Assembly (NCBI RefSeq): GCF_027706845.1
Contig: NZ_JAQGCZ010000007.1
Span: forward strand, 1 to 64,000
Direction of reading: 5' to 3'
DNA length: 64,000 nucleotides
Origin: Mycolicibacterium sp. BiH015
Lineage (GTDB): Bacteria > Actinomycetota > Actinomycetes > Mycobacteriales > Mycobacteriaceae
The translations under genes and the position numbers were made by a program. Below are positions 30,512 to 38,619 of the stretch, piece after piece; within the stretch, counting starts at the first letter, position 1; each line of letters begins with the position of its first letter. The notes beneath the pieces are model-generated. The model ran no database searches. It saw only the letters and a list, made by a program, of their open reading frames with translations, and was not told where the DNA came from.

Positions 30512-30575
30512 CGCCGAACTGGGATTCCCGGTTGTCGATCTGACTCAGATCACGACCGGGAATCCCAGTTCGGCG
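30512..30575 (+). terminator. Nested palindrome after ilvC (probable terminator)
   Basis: Outer arms 30512-30532 and 30555-30575 are 21-base perfect complements. Inside the loop a second perfect stem, GATCTGA-C-TCAGATC (30537-30551), sits on almost the same axis. A short TTTAG follows. It lies between ilvC and a gene with its own -10 hexamer, so it probably ends the ilv operon transcript. Confidence 0.75.
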
Positions 30576-30581
30576 TTTAGG

Positions 30582-30587
30582 TACGCT
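30582..30587 (+). promoter_or_regulatory. -10 hexamer for the DUF3159 gene (leaderless)
   Basis: TACGCT lies 8 bases before the ATG at 30596. Confidence 0.5.
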
Positions 30588-30595
30588 CGGGTTTC

Positions 30596-31222
30596 ATGAC
30601 GGGTCGTGATACGCCGGGCGATGCTCTGCTGGCACGGGCGGGCGGCATCAGCGGGCTGGTGTATTCGGCCCTTCCGGTGATCGTGTTCGCGGCGCTCAAT
30701 GCGCTCGCTGGTCTGACGCCGGCGCTCATCGCGGCCGTGGTTGTCGGGGCGCTCGTGCTGACGTGGCAGCTGGTGCGGCGCGAATCCACCCGGCCCGCAC
30801 TGTTCGGCTTCGCGGGCATCGCCGTCGGCGCGGGCTTCGCCCTCGTCACCGGGCAGGCGAAAGACTTCTATCTGCCGGGCATCTGGATGTACCTCGCGAT
30901 GGCGGTCGTCTTCACCGTCTCGGTCGTGGTGGGACGCCCGCTGATCGGCGTGGTGTGGGCCTGGATGACCGGCCGCGACGACACCTGGCGGCGGACCCGG
31001 CGAGTCCGTATGGCGTTCGACCTCGTCACGCTGATGATGGCGGCGGTGTCGGCGACGCGGTTCGCGGTGCAGTACTACCTCTACGACACCGACCAGGAAG
31101 GCATGCTTGCGGTCGCGCGGATCGCGATGGGGTGGCCGATCTTCCTGGTGACGTCGACGTTCATCTATCTCGCGATCCGCACCGCGATGCGGGCACTGCC
31201 CCGCGGCGGCGACCCGGCTTAG
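30596..31222 (+). CDS. DUF3159 family membrane protein (Rv3000-like)
   Basis: A 208-residue actinobacterial integral membrane protein with about five hydrophobic segments: GLVYSALPVIVFAALNALAG, LIAAVVVGALVLTWQLV, ALFGFAGIAVGAGFALVTG, YLAMAVVFTVSVVVGRPL and WPIFLVTSTFIYLAIRTAM. DUF3159 is my family assignment from memory. Its function is unknown. It converges on wrbA with a 4-base overlap of the stop codons. Confidence 0.75.
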   Translation: MTGRDTPGDALLARAGGISGLVYSALPVIVFAALNALAGLTPALIAAVVVGALVLTWQLVRRESTRPALFGFAGIAVGAGFALVTGQAKDFYLPGIWMYLAMAVVFTVSVVVGRPLIGVVWAWMTGRDDTWRRTRRVRMAFDLVTLMMAAVSATRFAVQYYLYDTDQEGMLAVARIAMGWPIFLVTSTFIYLAIRTAMRALPRGGDPA

Positions 31223-31815
31223 TCGAGGCGGTCGGCCACGCTGACGACGCGCCGGGCCAAGTGGTCGAGCGCCGCCAGCGTCGCGTCGTCGAGCTCGTTG
31301 CGATTCTCAGAACCCGTGACATGCCCGACGCCATAAGGGTTTCCGTCGGCGAACTTCACGCCGTCGGTGTAGCCGGGCGCCACGATGATGCCGCCGAAAT
31401 GCATGAGCGAGACGTAGAGGGTGAGCAGCGTCGTCTCCTGGCCGCCGTGCGCGGTCTGCGAGGACGTGAAGCCCGCGTAGACCTTGTCCGCCAGTTGGCC
31501 TTTGGCCCACAGGCCACCCAGGGAGTCGATGAAGTTGCGGAACTGTGAGGCGGTGTTGCCGAATCGGGTGGGGGAGCCGAAGATCACCGCGTCGGCCCAG
31601 ACGATGTCGTCTCCCGTGGCAGCCGGAAGATCTTTGGTTGCTTCGTAATTGGCCGTCCACGCGGAATTGTTCGCGAACGACTCGGGATCGCGCGTCTCCG
31701 CGATGTGGCGCACCCGGACCTCGGCGCCCGCATCCTCTGCTGCCGCGGCGACCCGCGTCGCCATCGCCGTTCCGTGTCCCGTCGCCGAGTAGTAGATGAC
31801 CGCCAATTTCGTCAT
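31219..31815 (-). CDS. wrbA: NAD(P)H:quinone oxidoreductase, WrbA type
   Basis: A 198-residue flavodoxin-fold FMN enzyme that should reduce quinones by two electrons. The FMN phosphate-binding loop YYSATGHGTAMA is at residues 8-19, and the family motifs GSPTRFGNTASQFRNFID (about 80-97), SSQTAHGGQETT (about 117) and APGYTD are present. The start ATG at 31815 leaves 31 bases to the upstream gene, the FAD oxidoreductase, which is transcribed in the same direction, so the two may form an operon. Confidence 0.88.
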   Translation of the reverse strand: MTKLAVIYYSATGHGTAMATRVAAAAEDAGAEVRVRHIAETRDPESFANNSAWTANYEATKDLPAATGDDIVWADAVIFGSPTRFGNTASQFRNFIDSLGGLWAKGQLADKVYAGFTSSQTAHGGQETTLLTLYVSLMHFGGIIVAPGYTDGVKFADGNPYGVGHVTGSENRNELDDATLAALDHLARRVVSVADRLD

Positions 31816-31846
31816 GAGGGCAGCCTACGGGGTGGTGCAGGCCGAA

Positions 31847-33295
31847 TCACGGGAAGAGCGGTGGCAGCTCCTTGATCCCGAACTCCCGCTTGAGCACTGT
31901 GCGGGCGGCGTAGAAGCCGGCCATCCCGTGGACGCCGCCGCCGGGCGGCGTCGCCGAAGAGCACAGGTAGGTCTTCGGGATCGGCGTGGTCCACGGATTC
32001 CACCGCAGCGCCGGTCCCGTCAGGGCGCTGAACATGTTGTTGCCGCCGACTCCGATGTCACCGCCGACGAGGTTGGCGTTGTGGTCGGACAATCGGGCGG
32101 CGGGCACGCTGCGCACGCCCACCACGATGTCCCGGAAGCCTGGCGCGAAGCGTTCAAAGAGCCCGATGACGGTCTCGGACATGTCCACGGTCGACCCCGC
32201 GGGGACATGGGCGTAGGTCCACAGCGGGCGCCGTCCTTGCGAATCCACGCGGGTCGGATCGGCGAGGTGGGGGAGCGCCGCGAGCACCATCGGCCATTCG
32301 GGGTGGCGGCCTCGTGCGATCTCGTCCTCAGCCAAGGCCATGGTCGCGCGGTCCCCGCCGAGATGCAGGGTCGGTGCGTGGGCCAAACGTGCGTCACGCC
32401 AGGGTATTTCGTCGGAGAGCACGAAATCGACCTTCGCCACACCGGGGCCGTAGCGGTATCGACGCAGCGTTCTCGCGTAGCGGGCGGGCAATCGGTCGCC
32501 GTAGATGCGCAACAACGCCGTCGGCGCGATGTCGTAAAGGACCACGCCCGACGGTGGCGCCGTCACTTCCTCGCCGCAGACCAATTCGCCACCGTGGGCA
32601 CGCAAATCGGCCAACAGCGCATCCGGGATCGCCTGTGAGCCCCCGACAGGGATGGGCCAGCCGACCGCATGTGCCAAGGTGGCCAGCATGGTGCCCGCGC
32701 CGGCGGACACCAGCGATGGCATCCGCGAAATCGTATGCGCTGCAACGCCGGTGAACAGTGCGCGGGCATCCTCGCCTCTGAGGGTCCCCCATGCCGGGCT
32801 GCCCTGCGCCAGCAACCGCGGAGCCACCCGCAACGCCGCCGGGATGCTGGGCGGGATCGAGCGTTTGTCGCCCAAGAGCAGCCCGACCACCCCGTCGCAG
32901 TCCGCCGCGAGCGGCCCCAACAGCCTGCGCCAGGATGCACCGTCGGTGAGCTCCTCGCACGTGCGCTCGAGGTCGCGATAGCCGATCGCCGACCGGCCGC
33001 CCGGCAGCGGGTTTGCGTACGAGATCTCCGGGACTGTCAGCTTCACGCCTCGTGCCCGCAGGTCGAAAGCGGCAAAGAACGGCGATGCCAGCGCCAGCGG
33101 GTGCACTGCCGAGCAGATGTCGTGCGAAACCCCGGTGAACTCAGGGTCGGGCAGGGTGCGCGCCCCGCCACCGAAGGTGGGCTGCGCCTCGATGACGCGT
33201 ACTGAAATGCCTGCTCGGGCGCAGATCACCGCAGCCGACAACCCGTTGGGCCCACTCCCTACGACGGTCAATTCCACGTCGCCATTAGAGCCCAT
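31847..33295 (-). CDS. FAD-dependent oxidoreductase, phytoene desaturase/CrtI-like (Rv2997-like)
   Basis: A 482-residue amine-oxidase/CrtI-type flavoprotein. The dinucleotide-binding motif VVGSGPNGLSAAV is near residues 10-22, followed by the E at the end of the second strand (VIEAQPTFGGGART). The C-terminal FAD contact is in PPGGGVHGMAG. I choose the ATG at 33295; the longer upstream frame overlaps serA. Despite the CrtI-like fold, no carotenoid genes are nearby, so the substrate is unknown. M. tuberculosis Rv2997 is the apparent orthologue. Confidence 0.8.
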   Translation of the reverse strand: MGSNGDVELTVVGSGPNGLSAAVICARAGISVRVIEAQPTFGGGARTLPDPEFTGVSHDICSAVHPLALASPFFAAFDLRARGVKLTVPEISYANPLPGGRSAIGYRDLERTCEELTDGASWRRLLGPLAADCDGVVGLLLGDKRSIPPSIPAALRVAPRLLAQGSPAWGTLRGEDARALFTGVAAHTISRMPSLVSAGAGTMLATLAHAVGWPIPVGGSQAIPDALLADLRAHGGELVCGEEVTAPPSGVVLYDIAPTALLRIYGDRLPARYARTLRRYRYGPGVAKVDFVLSDEIPWRDARLAHAPTLHLGGDRATMALAEDEIARGRHPEWPMVLAALPHLADPTRVDSQGRRPLWTYAHVPAGSTVDMSETVIGLFERFAPGFRDIVVGVRSVPAARLSDHNANLVGGDIGVGGNNMFSALTGPALRWNPWTTPIPKTYLCSSATPPGGGVHGMAGFYAARTVLKREFGIKELPPLFP

Positions 33296-33301
33296 TAGGC
33301 T
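33296..33301 (+). promoter_or_regulatory. -10 hexamer for serA (leaderless)
   Basis: TAGGCT lies 8 bases before the GTG at 33310. It directly abuts the start codon of the divergent FAD oxidoreductase gene. Confidence 0.5.
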
Positions 33302-33309
33302 GAGGCCTC

Positions 33310-34896
33310 GTGAGTCTTCCTGTTGTACTGATCGCCGACAAGCTGGCCCAATCGACGGTGGAAGCCCTGGGCGACCAGGTCGAGGTCCGCTGGGTCGACG
33401 GCCCGGACCGAGAAAAGCTGCTGGCCGCGGTGGTCGACGCCGATGCGCTGCTCGTGCGCTCAGCCACAACAGTCGATGCCGAGGTACTCGCCGCTGCTCC
33501 CAAACTCAAGATCGTGGCGCGCGCGGGCGTCGGGCTGGACAACGTCGATGTCGACGCCGCGACTGCGCGCGGCGTCCTGGTCGTCAACGCGCCGACCTCG
33601 AACATCCACAGCGCAGCCGAGCATGCGCTGGCACTGCTGTTGTCCACGGCCCGTCAGATCCCTGCGGCCGACGCGACACTGCGACAGCACACCTGGAAGC
33701 GGTCCTCGTTCTCGGGTACCGAGATCTTCGGCAAGACGGTCGGCGTGGTGGGCCTCGGCCGCATCGGCCAGCTGGTCGCACAGCGGCTGGCCGCCTTCGG
33801 CGCTCACATCACCGCCTATGACCCCTACGTCTCCCAGGCACGCGCCGCCCAGCTGGGCATCGAGCTGCTGACACTCGACGAGCTCCTCGGCCGCGCCGAC
33901 TTCATCTCGGTGCACCTGCCCAAGACGAAGGAGACCGCCGGCCTCATCGGCAAAGAGGCGCTGGCCAAGACCAAGCCCGGCGTCATCATCGTCAACGCGG
34001 CCCGTGGCGGCTTGATCGACGAGGCCGCGCTCGCGGAGGCGATCACCAGCGGGCATGTCCGCGGCGCAGGCCTGGACGTGTTCTCCACCGAGCCGTGCAC
34101 TGACAGCCCGCTCTTCGAGTTGCCCCAGGTCGTGGTCACACCGCATCTGGGCGCATCGACCGCCGAGGCTCAAGACCGTGCCGGCACCGACGTTGCCGCG
34201 AGCGTGAAACTCGCGCTGGCAGGGGAGTTCGTGCCCGACGCCGTCAACGTCGGTGGCGGCGTCGTAGGAGAGGAAGTCGCGCCCTGGCTCGACCTGGTGC
34301 GCAAGCTCGGCCTGCTCGTCGGGGCTCTGTCTGCGGAGCTGCCCACCAACCTTTGTGTGCAGGTCCGCGGTGAGCTGGCCTCCGAAGAGGTGGAGGTGCT
34401 GCGCCTTTCGGCACTTCGCGGCCTCTTCTCCGCTGTCATCGAAGATCAGGTGACGTTCGTCAACGCGCCGGCGCTGGCGGCCGAGCGCGGCGTCGAGGCC
34501 TCGATCGACAGCGAGTCCGAGAGCCCCAATCACCGCAGTGTCGTCGACGTCCGTGCGGTGGCCGCCGACGGTTCCACGGTCAACGTCTCTGGCACGCTGT
34601 CGGGTCCACAACTGGTGGAGAAGATCGTCCAGATCAACGGCCGCAACCTGGATCTGCGTGCCGAGGGCGTCAACCTCATCATCAACTACGACGATCAGCC
34701 GGGCGCACTGGGCAAGATCGGCACCCTCCTCGGCGGCGCGGCTGTCAACATCCTTGCCGCGCAGCTGAGCCAGGACGCCGACGGCGAGGGCGCGACGATC
34801 ATGTTGCGGCTGGACCGTGAGGTCCCCCAGGACGTGCTTGCCGCGATCGGTCGCGATGTCAATGCCCTGACCCTGGAAGTGGTTGATCTGTCATGA
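33310..34896 (+). CDS. serA: D-3-phosphoglycerate dehydrogenase
   Basis: Oxidises 3-phosphoglycerate, the first step of serine synthesis, with NAD+. At 528 residues it is the long form found in mycobacteria. It has the substrate/NAD domains (GVVGLGRIGQLVAQRL near residues 144-159, catalytic His in VTPHLGAST), an allosteric substrate-binding insert (about 320-450) and a C-terminal ACT domain (LIINYDDQPGALGKIG near 457), which binds serine for feedback inhibition. The GTG start has a -10 hexamer 8 bases upstream. Its stop overlaps the leuB start (ATGA), so serine and leucine genes share a transcript. Confidence 0.96.
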   Translation: MSLPVVLIADKLAQSTVEALGDQVEVRWVDGPDREKLLAAVVDADALLVRSATTVDAEVLAAAPKLKIVARAGVGLDNVDVDAATARGVLVVNAPTSNIHSAAEHALALLLSTARQIPAADATLRQHTWKRSSFSGTEIFGKTVGVVGLGRIGQLVAQRLAAFGAHITAYDPYVSQARAAQLGIELLTLDELLGRADFISVHLPKTKETAGLIGKEALAKTKPGVIIVNAARGGLIDEAALAEAITSGHVRGAGLDVFSTEPCTDSPLFELPQVVVTPHLGASTAEAQDRAGTDVAASVKLALAGEFVPDAVNVGGGVVGEEVAPWLDLVRKLGLLVGALSAELPTNLCVQVRGELASEEVEVLRLSALRGLFSAVIEDQVTFVNAPALAAERGVEASIDSESESPNHRSVVDVRAVAADGSTVNVSGTLSGPQLVEKIVQINGRNLDLRAEGVNLIINYDDQPGALGKIGTLLGGAAVNILAAQLSQDADGEGATIMLRLDREVPQDVLAAIGRDVNALTLEVVDLS

Positions 34897-35903
34897 AACT
34901 CGCAGTCATCGCCGGCGACGGCATCGGGCCGGAAGTCATCGGCGAAGCACTCAAGGTGCTCGACGCGGTCCTGCCCGGTGTCGAGAAAAACGAATACGAT
35001 CTCGGCGCCCGCCAGTATCAGAAGACCGGTGAAGTGCTCCCGGACTCGGTGCTCGACGAGTTGAAGGGCTACGACGCGATCCTGCTCGGCGCCATCGGTG
35101 ATCCGTCGGTGCCGAGCGGGCTGCTCGAGCGGGGGTTGTTGCTGCGCATCCGGTTCGAACTCGACCACCACATCAATCTGCGTCCCGGTCGGCTGTATCC
35201 AGGGGTGGAGAGTCCCCTTGCCGGCAATCCGGAGATCGACTTCGTCGTCGTTCGCGAGGGTACCGAGGGGCCCTACACCGGCAACGGCGGCGCGATTCGC
35301 GTCGGTACGCCGCACGAGATTGCCACCGAGGTCAGCGTGAACACGGCGTACGGCGTGCGCCGCGTGGTGCAAGATGCGTTCGGAAGGGCGTTGCAGCGGC
35401 GCAAGCATCTGACCCTGGTCCACAAGAACAATGTGCTGACCAATGCCGGTTCGCTGTGGTGGCGCACGGTGCAGGCGGTCGCCGCCGAATATCCGGACGT
35501 GGAGATCGCCTACCAGCACGTGGATGCGGCGACCATTCACATGGTCACCGATCCGGGCCGGTTCGACGTCATCGTCACCGACAACCTGTTCGGGGACATC
35601 ATCACCGACCTCGCCGCCGCCGTGTGCGGCGGCATCGGCCTGGCGGCCAGCGGCAACATCGATGCCACGCTGACCAATCCGTCGATGTTCGAGCCGGTGC
35701 ACGGCAGTGCGCCCGACATCGCGGGCCAGGGTATCGCTGATCCGACAGCCGCGATCATGTCGGTGTCGCTGCTGTTGGCTCACATGGCTGAGTTCGACGC
35801 GGCGGCGCGGGTGGACAAGGCGGTCGCCGAGCACCTCGCCACCCGAGGCGACACCACATTGTCGACCGCGCAGGTCGGCGAGCGGATTCTCGGAAAGCTG
35901 TAG
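34893..35903 (+). CDS. leuB: 3-isopropylmalate dehydrogenase
   Basis: Oxidatively decarboxylates 3-isopropylmalate in leucine synthesis with NAD+. The 336-residue length equals the M. tuberculosis enzyme. The N-terminus IAGDGIGPEV, the substrate arginines in RIRFELDHHINLRP, the family motif NLFGDIITDLAA and the block EPVHGSAPDIAG are all present. The ATG overlaps the serA stop by 4 bases. leuC and leuD lie 5.4 kb downstream with their own IclR-type control, so the leucine genes are split between two transcripts. Confidence 0.96.
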   Translation: MKLAVIAGDGIGPEVIGEALKVLDAVLPGVEKNEYDLGARQYQKTGEVLPDSVLDELKGYDAILLGAIGDPSVPSGLLERGLLLRIRFELDHHINLRPGRLYPGVESPLAGNPEIDFVVVREGTEGPYTGNGGAIRVGTPHEIATEVSVNTAYGVRRVVQDAFGRALQRRKHLTLVHKNNVLTNAGSLWWRTVQAVAAEYPDVEIAYQHVDAATIHMVTDPGRFDVIVTDNLFGDIITDLAAAVCGGIGLAASGNIDATLTNPSMFEPVHGSAPDIAGQGIADPTAAIMSVSLLLAHMAEFDAAARVDKAVAEHLATRGDTTLSTAQVGERILGKL

Positions 35904-35923
35904 TCATCGCGGCGCTCGCGTCT

Positions 35924-36505
35924 TTGACGCGGCAGTGCTGGCTGTTCGCGGCCGGCTCGACGCTCTTCGCGCTCGCCACCGCACCCGGCTTCCCCGCCTG
36001 GGCCGGCGCAGGCACGGCGAATCTGCTGTGCTTTGCCGGGTCATGGTTCTTCACGACGGCGGCATGGATGCAGCTGGTGCTGTCCGACCGGGTAAAGCGC
36101 TTCGAATGGTGTTCGGCGGCAGTGCAATTCGCGGGAACGCTGTTGTTCAACGTCAGTACCGGCGCTGCCGTGTGGGCGCACGCCGTGACCGCTGAGCGGC
36201 GCTATGTCTGGGTTCCCGACGTGACCGGGTCGGTGTTCTTCCTCCTCAGCGGTGCACTCGCGATGATGGCGATCACCGCAGTCACCGGGCTTGTGGAGCT
36301 CCGGTCCCGTGACTGGCTTGCCGGAGTCGTCAACCTGATCGGGTGTGTGGCATTCGGGGTTTCGGCTGTCGCGGCTTTCGTCCGCACCACCGGTGTCAGC
36401 GAAGACGAGGTACTCGCCAACCTCGGCACGTTCGTCGGCGCACTGTGCTTTCTCGCCGCGTCGCTACTCGAGCTGCCGCGCGGCGAATCTGCGCCCAGAG
36501 CCTAA
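35924..36505 (+). CDS. Integral membrane protein of unknown function (six helices, possibly YrhK-like)
   Basis: A 193-residue protein with about six hydrophobic segments and no recognised catalytic motif. Phrases such as FAAGSTLFALATAPG and LLCFAGSWFFTTAAWMQL resemble the YrhK-type membrane domain, but I hold this loosely. The start is uncertain: TTG at 35924 is the first usable codon and I see no clear ribosome site. It lies 20 bases after leuB in the same direction and may be in the serA-leuB transcript. Its stop overlaps the facing MFS gene by 4 bases. I do not recall a counterpart here in M. tuberculosis. Confidence 0.6.
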   Translation: MTRQCWLFAAGSTLFALATAPGFPAWAGAGTANLLCFAGSWFFTTAAWMQLVLSDRVKRFEWCSAAVQFAGTLLFNVSTGAAVWAHAVTAERRYVWVPDVTGSVFFLLSGALAMMAITAVTGLVELRSRDWLAGVVNLIGCVAFGVSAVAAFVRTTGVSEDEVLANLGTFVGALCFLAASLLELPRGESAPRA

Positions 36506-37713
36506 GGATCCGGGTCGACCCGCAGTGGCACCGCCGGAATCGCCAAGAGCGGAAAGAGTGCGCAGACCGCGAACGCCACCGGATAGCCTGCGACTGCAAT
36601 CAAACCGCCGAACAGCGGCGGCGCGACGCCCTGCGCGAAAAGCTGGCTCGTGTTCTGCGTGCCCAACGCCCGTCCACTCCAGAACGGTCCTGAGTACTCG
36701 GCGATGAGCGTGAACGCCAACCCGTTGTCGGACACCGTGATCACCGACGCCGCGATCATGACGGCGATGCTGAGCGGGGAGTCGAACCAGTCGGTGACGG
36801 CCAGCAACGCCATCGCCACGGCCGCCGCCGCCGCGATGATGCGGATCGGGCGCAGCCGGGACGAGACGACGTCGCCGGAACGTGTGACGTAGAAATCCGA
36901 CCACCGGCCCGCGCCGATACGACCGGCGGCACCGAGGATTTGGGACGCCATCACGAGGACGCCCGCCGCCTGGGGAGACCATCGGTGTTCGGAGATCAAC
37001 CACACCAGGGTGAACGTCCAGATGAAGACCTGCGGGATGACCAGCAGGACCGACGTGAGGTGGATCCGCCACAGCATCGCTGATCGGCGGTACGGATTGG
37101 CCAGCTGGGTATCGCTGGCCTCCGTTCGAGGAGGCCGCGGCGGGTCGATCACCGCGACGGCGCAGAGCAATGCCGAGGCCGCGCACGCCGCGGCCGGAAA
37201 GAACAACGCGCCTGTGACACCGCCGAACTCGGCGATCCGCGGAATCACCAGGGCACCGGCGCCGACGCCGAGTGGTTGGGCGGTCTGACGGATTCCCATC
37301 ACCAGCCCGCGCCGCTCGGCGTCGAACCACCCCACCACGAGCCGGCCGCTGGCGGTGTTGCTGCTCGCGGCGGCCATTCCGCCGAGAAACAGGAACACTC
37401 CGGTGAGCAGCAGTGAATCCACCGCGGCGGCAGCGAACGCCGCCGCCGCGGTCAACGCCGATCCCAGCACGAGCACGAGACGTTCCCCGACGCGGTCGAG
37501 GACGTAGCCCCAAGCGATCAGCGTCACCACCATCCCCAGGCTGGGCAGTGAGGACATCAATGCCGACGCGGCGAGGTCGAGGCCGCGCTCGGCGTGCAAC
37601 GTCGGAATCAGGAAGGCCACTCCGTTGATGAATACGTTGGCGCACAGGGTGGCGATCAGCCCGATCACCAGCATGGACCAGCGCCTCAACGAACTGATCT
37701 GGGAGGTGGCCAC
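36502..37713 (-). CDS. Major facilitator superfamily transporter (Rv2994-like)
   Basis: A 403-residue MFS permease with about 12 membrane helices. The loop 2-3 motif is recognisable in WGYVLDRVGERLVL (about residues 63-76), and a similar element, GRIGAGRWSDF, occurs after helix 8. I choose the GTG at 37713, because it gives a short cytoplasmic N-terminus before the first helix (LVIGLIATLCANVFINGVAF); the open frame further upstream is shadow of the FAH gene. Substrate unknown. The overall look (efflux or organic acid uptake) does not allow a call. Confidence 0.8.
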   Translation of the reverse strand: MATSQISSLRRWSMLVIGLIATLCANVFINGVAFLIPTLHAERGLDLAASALMSSLPSLGMVVTLIAWGYVLDRVGERLVLVLGSALTAAAAFAAAAVDSLLLTGVFLFLGGMAAASSNTASGRLVVGWFDAERRGLVMGIRQTAQPLGVGAGALVIPRIAEFGGVTGALFFPAAACAASALLCAVAVIDPPRPPRTEASDTQLANPYRRSAMLWRIHLTSVLLVIPQVFIWTFTLVWLISEHRWSPQAAGVLVMASQILGAAGRIGAGRWSDFYVTRSGDVVSSRLRPIRIIAAAAAVAMALLAVTDWFDSPLSIAVMIAASVITVSDNGLAFTLIAEYSGPFWSGRALGTQNTSQLFAQGVAPPLFGGLIAVAGYPVAFAVCALFPLLAIPAVPLRVDPDP

Positions 37714-37818
37714 TCCGCCATGCTCGCACAACCATCTCAAAATGCCGAACGAGGTTCCCGAATAGTGAGACGCAGCCGCCGTTGCTGCCGTGGTCGCGGC
37801 GGCTCGCACGGCTGGCAC

Positions 37819-37824
37819 TAGGCT
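37819..37824 (+). promoter_or_regulatory. -10 hexamer for the FAH gene (leaderless)
   Basis: TAGGCT lies 6 bases before the ATG at 37831. Confidence 0.5.
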
Positions 37825-37830
37825 GAACCC

Positions 37831-38619
37831 ATGCGTCTCGGTCGAATTGCCAGTCCAGATGGAGTCGCCTTCGTCGCCATCGAAGGCCCGCCCGACGATA
37901 CGGCCGAGGCGATCGCCCGCGAGATCGCCGAGCATCCGTTCGGCACCCCGACGTTCACCGGCAGGCAGTGGCCGCTGGCCGATGTACGCCTTCTCGCACC
38001 GATCTTGGCGAGCAAAGTGGTGTGCATGGGCAAGAACTACGCCGCGCACATCGAAGAGATGGGCGGCGGTACCTTCGAAGATCCGATCATCTTCCTGAAG
38101 CCCAACACGGCGATCATCGGGCCCGGCATTCCGATCCAACTGCCCGCCGACGCCAATCCGGTGCACTTCGAAGGCGAGCTGGCCGCCGTGATCGGACGGC
38201 CCTGCAAAGACGTTCCGGCGTCGCGCGCGGCCGAGAACATCCTCGGCTACACGATCGCCAACGACGTGTCCGCGCGCGATCAGCAGAAGAAAGACGGCCA
38301 ATGGATGAGGGCGAAGGGGCATGACACGTTCTGTCCCGTCGGACCGTGGATCGTCACCGATGTAGATCCGGCGGACCTCGAGATCCGCACGGAGGTCAAC
38401 GGAGAGGTCAAGCAGCGCAGCCGCACCTCGCTGATGATCCACGACATCGGCGCGATCATCGAATGGATCTCAAAGGTGATGACGCTGCTTCCCGGCGACC
38501 TCATCTTGACAGGCACCCCCGAAGGCGTGGGCCCGCTGGAACACGGTGACACCGTGGCCATCACCGTCGAGGGAATTGGCACGTTGACCAATCCGGTTGT
38601 GCGCAAGGGCAAGCCATGA
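37831..38619 (+). CDS. Fumarylacetoacetate hydrolase family protein (Rv2993c-like)
   Basis: A 262-residue FAH-superfamily protein, a metal-dependent C-C hydrolase, isomerase or decarboxylase. The metal ligands sit in HFEGELAAVIG (two Glu) and NDVSARDQQ (Asp); KNYAAHIEEM and FLKPNTAI (lid/phosphate-type residues) and the C-terminal LTGTPEGVGP are typical. It is often named 2-hydroxyhepta-2,4-diene-1,7-dioate isomerase, but oxaloacetate decarboxylase or acylpyruvase activity is also possible. The stop overlaps the gltX ATG (ATGA), so it is co-translated with gltX, an arrangement conserved in mycobacteria. Confidence 0.86.
   Translation: MRLGRIASPDGVAFVAIEGPPDDTAEAIAREIAEHPFGTPTFTGRQWPLADVRLLAPILASKVVCMGKNYAAHIEEMGGGTFEDPIIFLKPNTAIIGPGIPIQLPADANPVHFEGELAAVIGRPCKDVPASRAAENILGYTIANDVSARDQQKKDGQWMRAKGHDTFCPVGPWIVTDVDPADLEIRTEVNGEVKQRSRTSLMIHDIGAIIEWISKVMTLLPGDLILTGTPEGVGPLEHGDTVAITVEGIGTLTNPVVRKGKP

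Noticed and set aside
31796..32638. A plus-strand frame of 280 codons within the FAD oxidoreductase gene
   Set aside because: The minus-strand protein has a clear dinucleotide-binding motif and the expected length; the plus frame has none.
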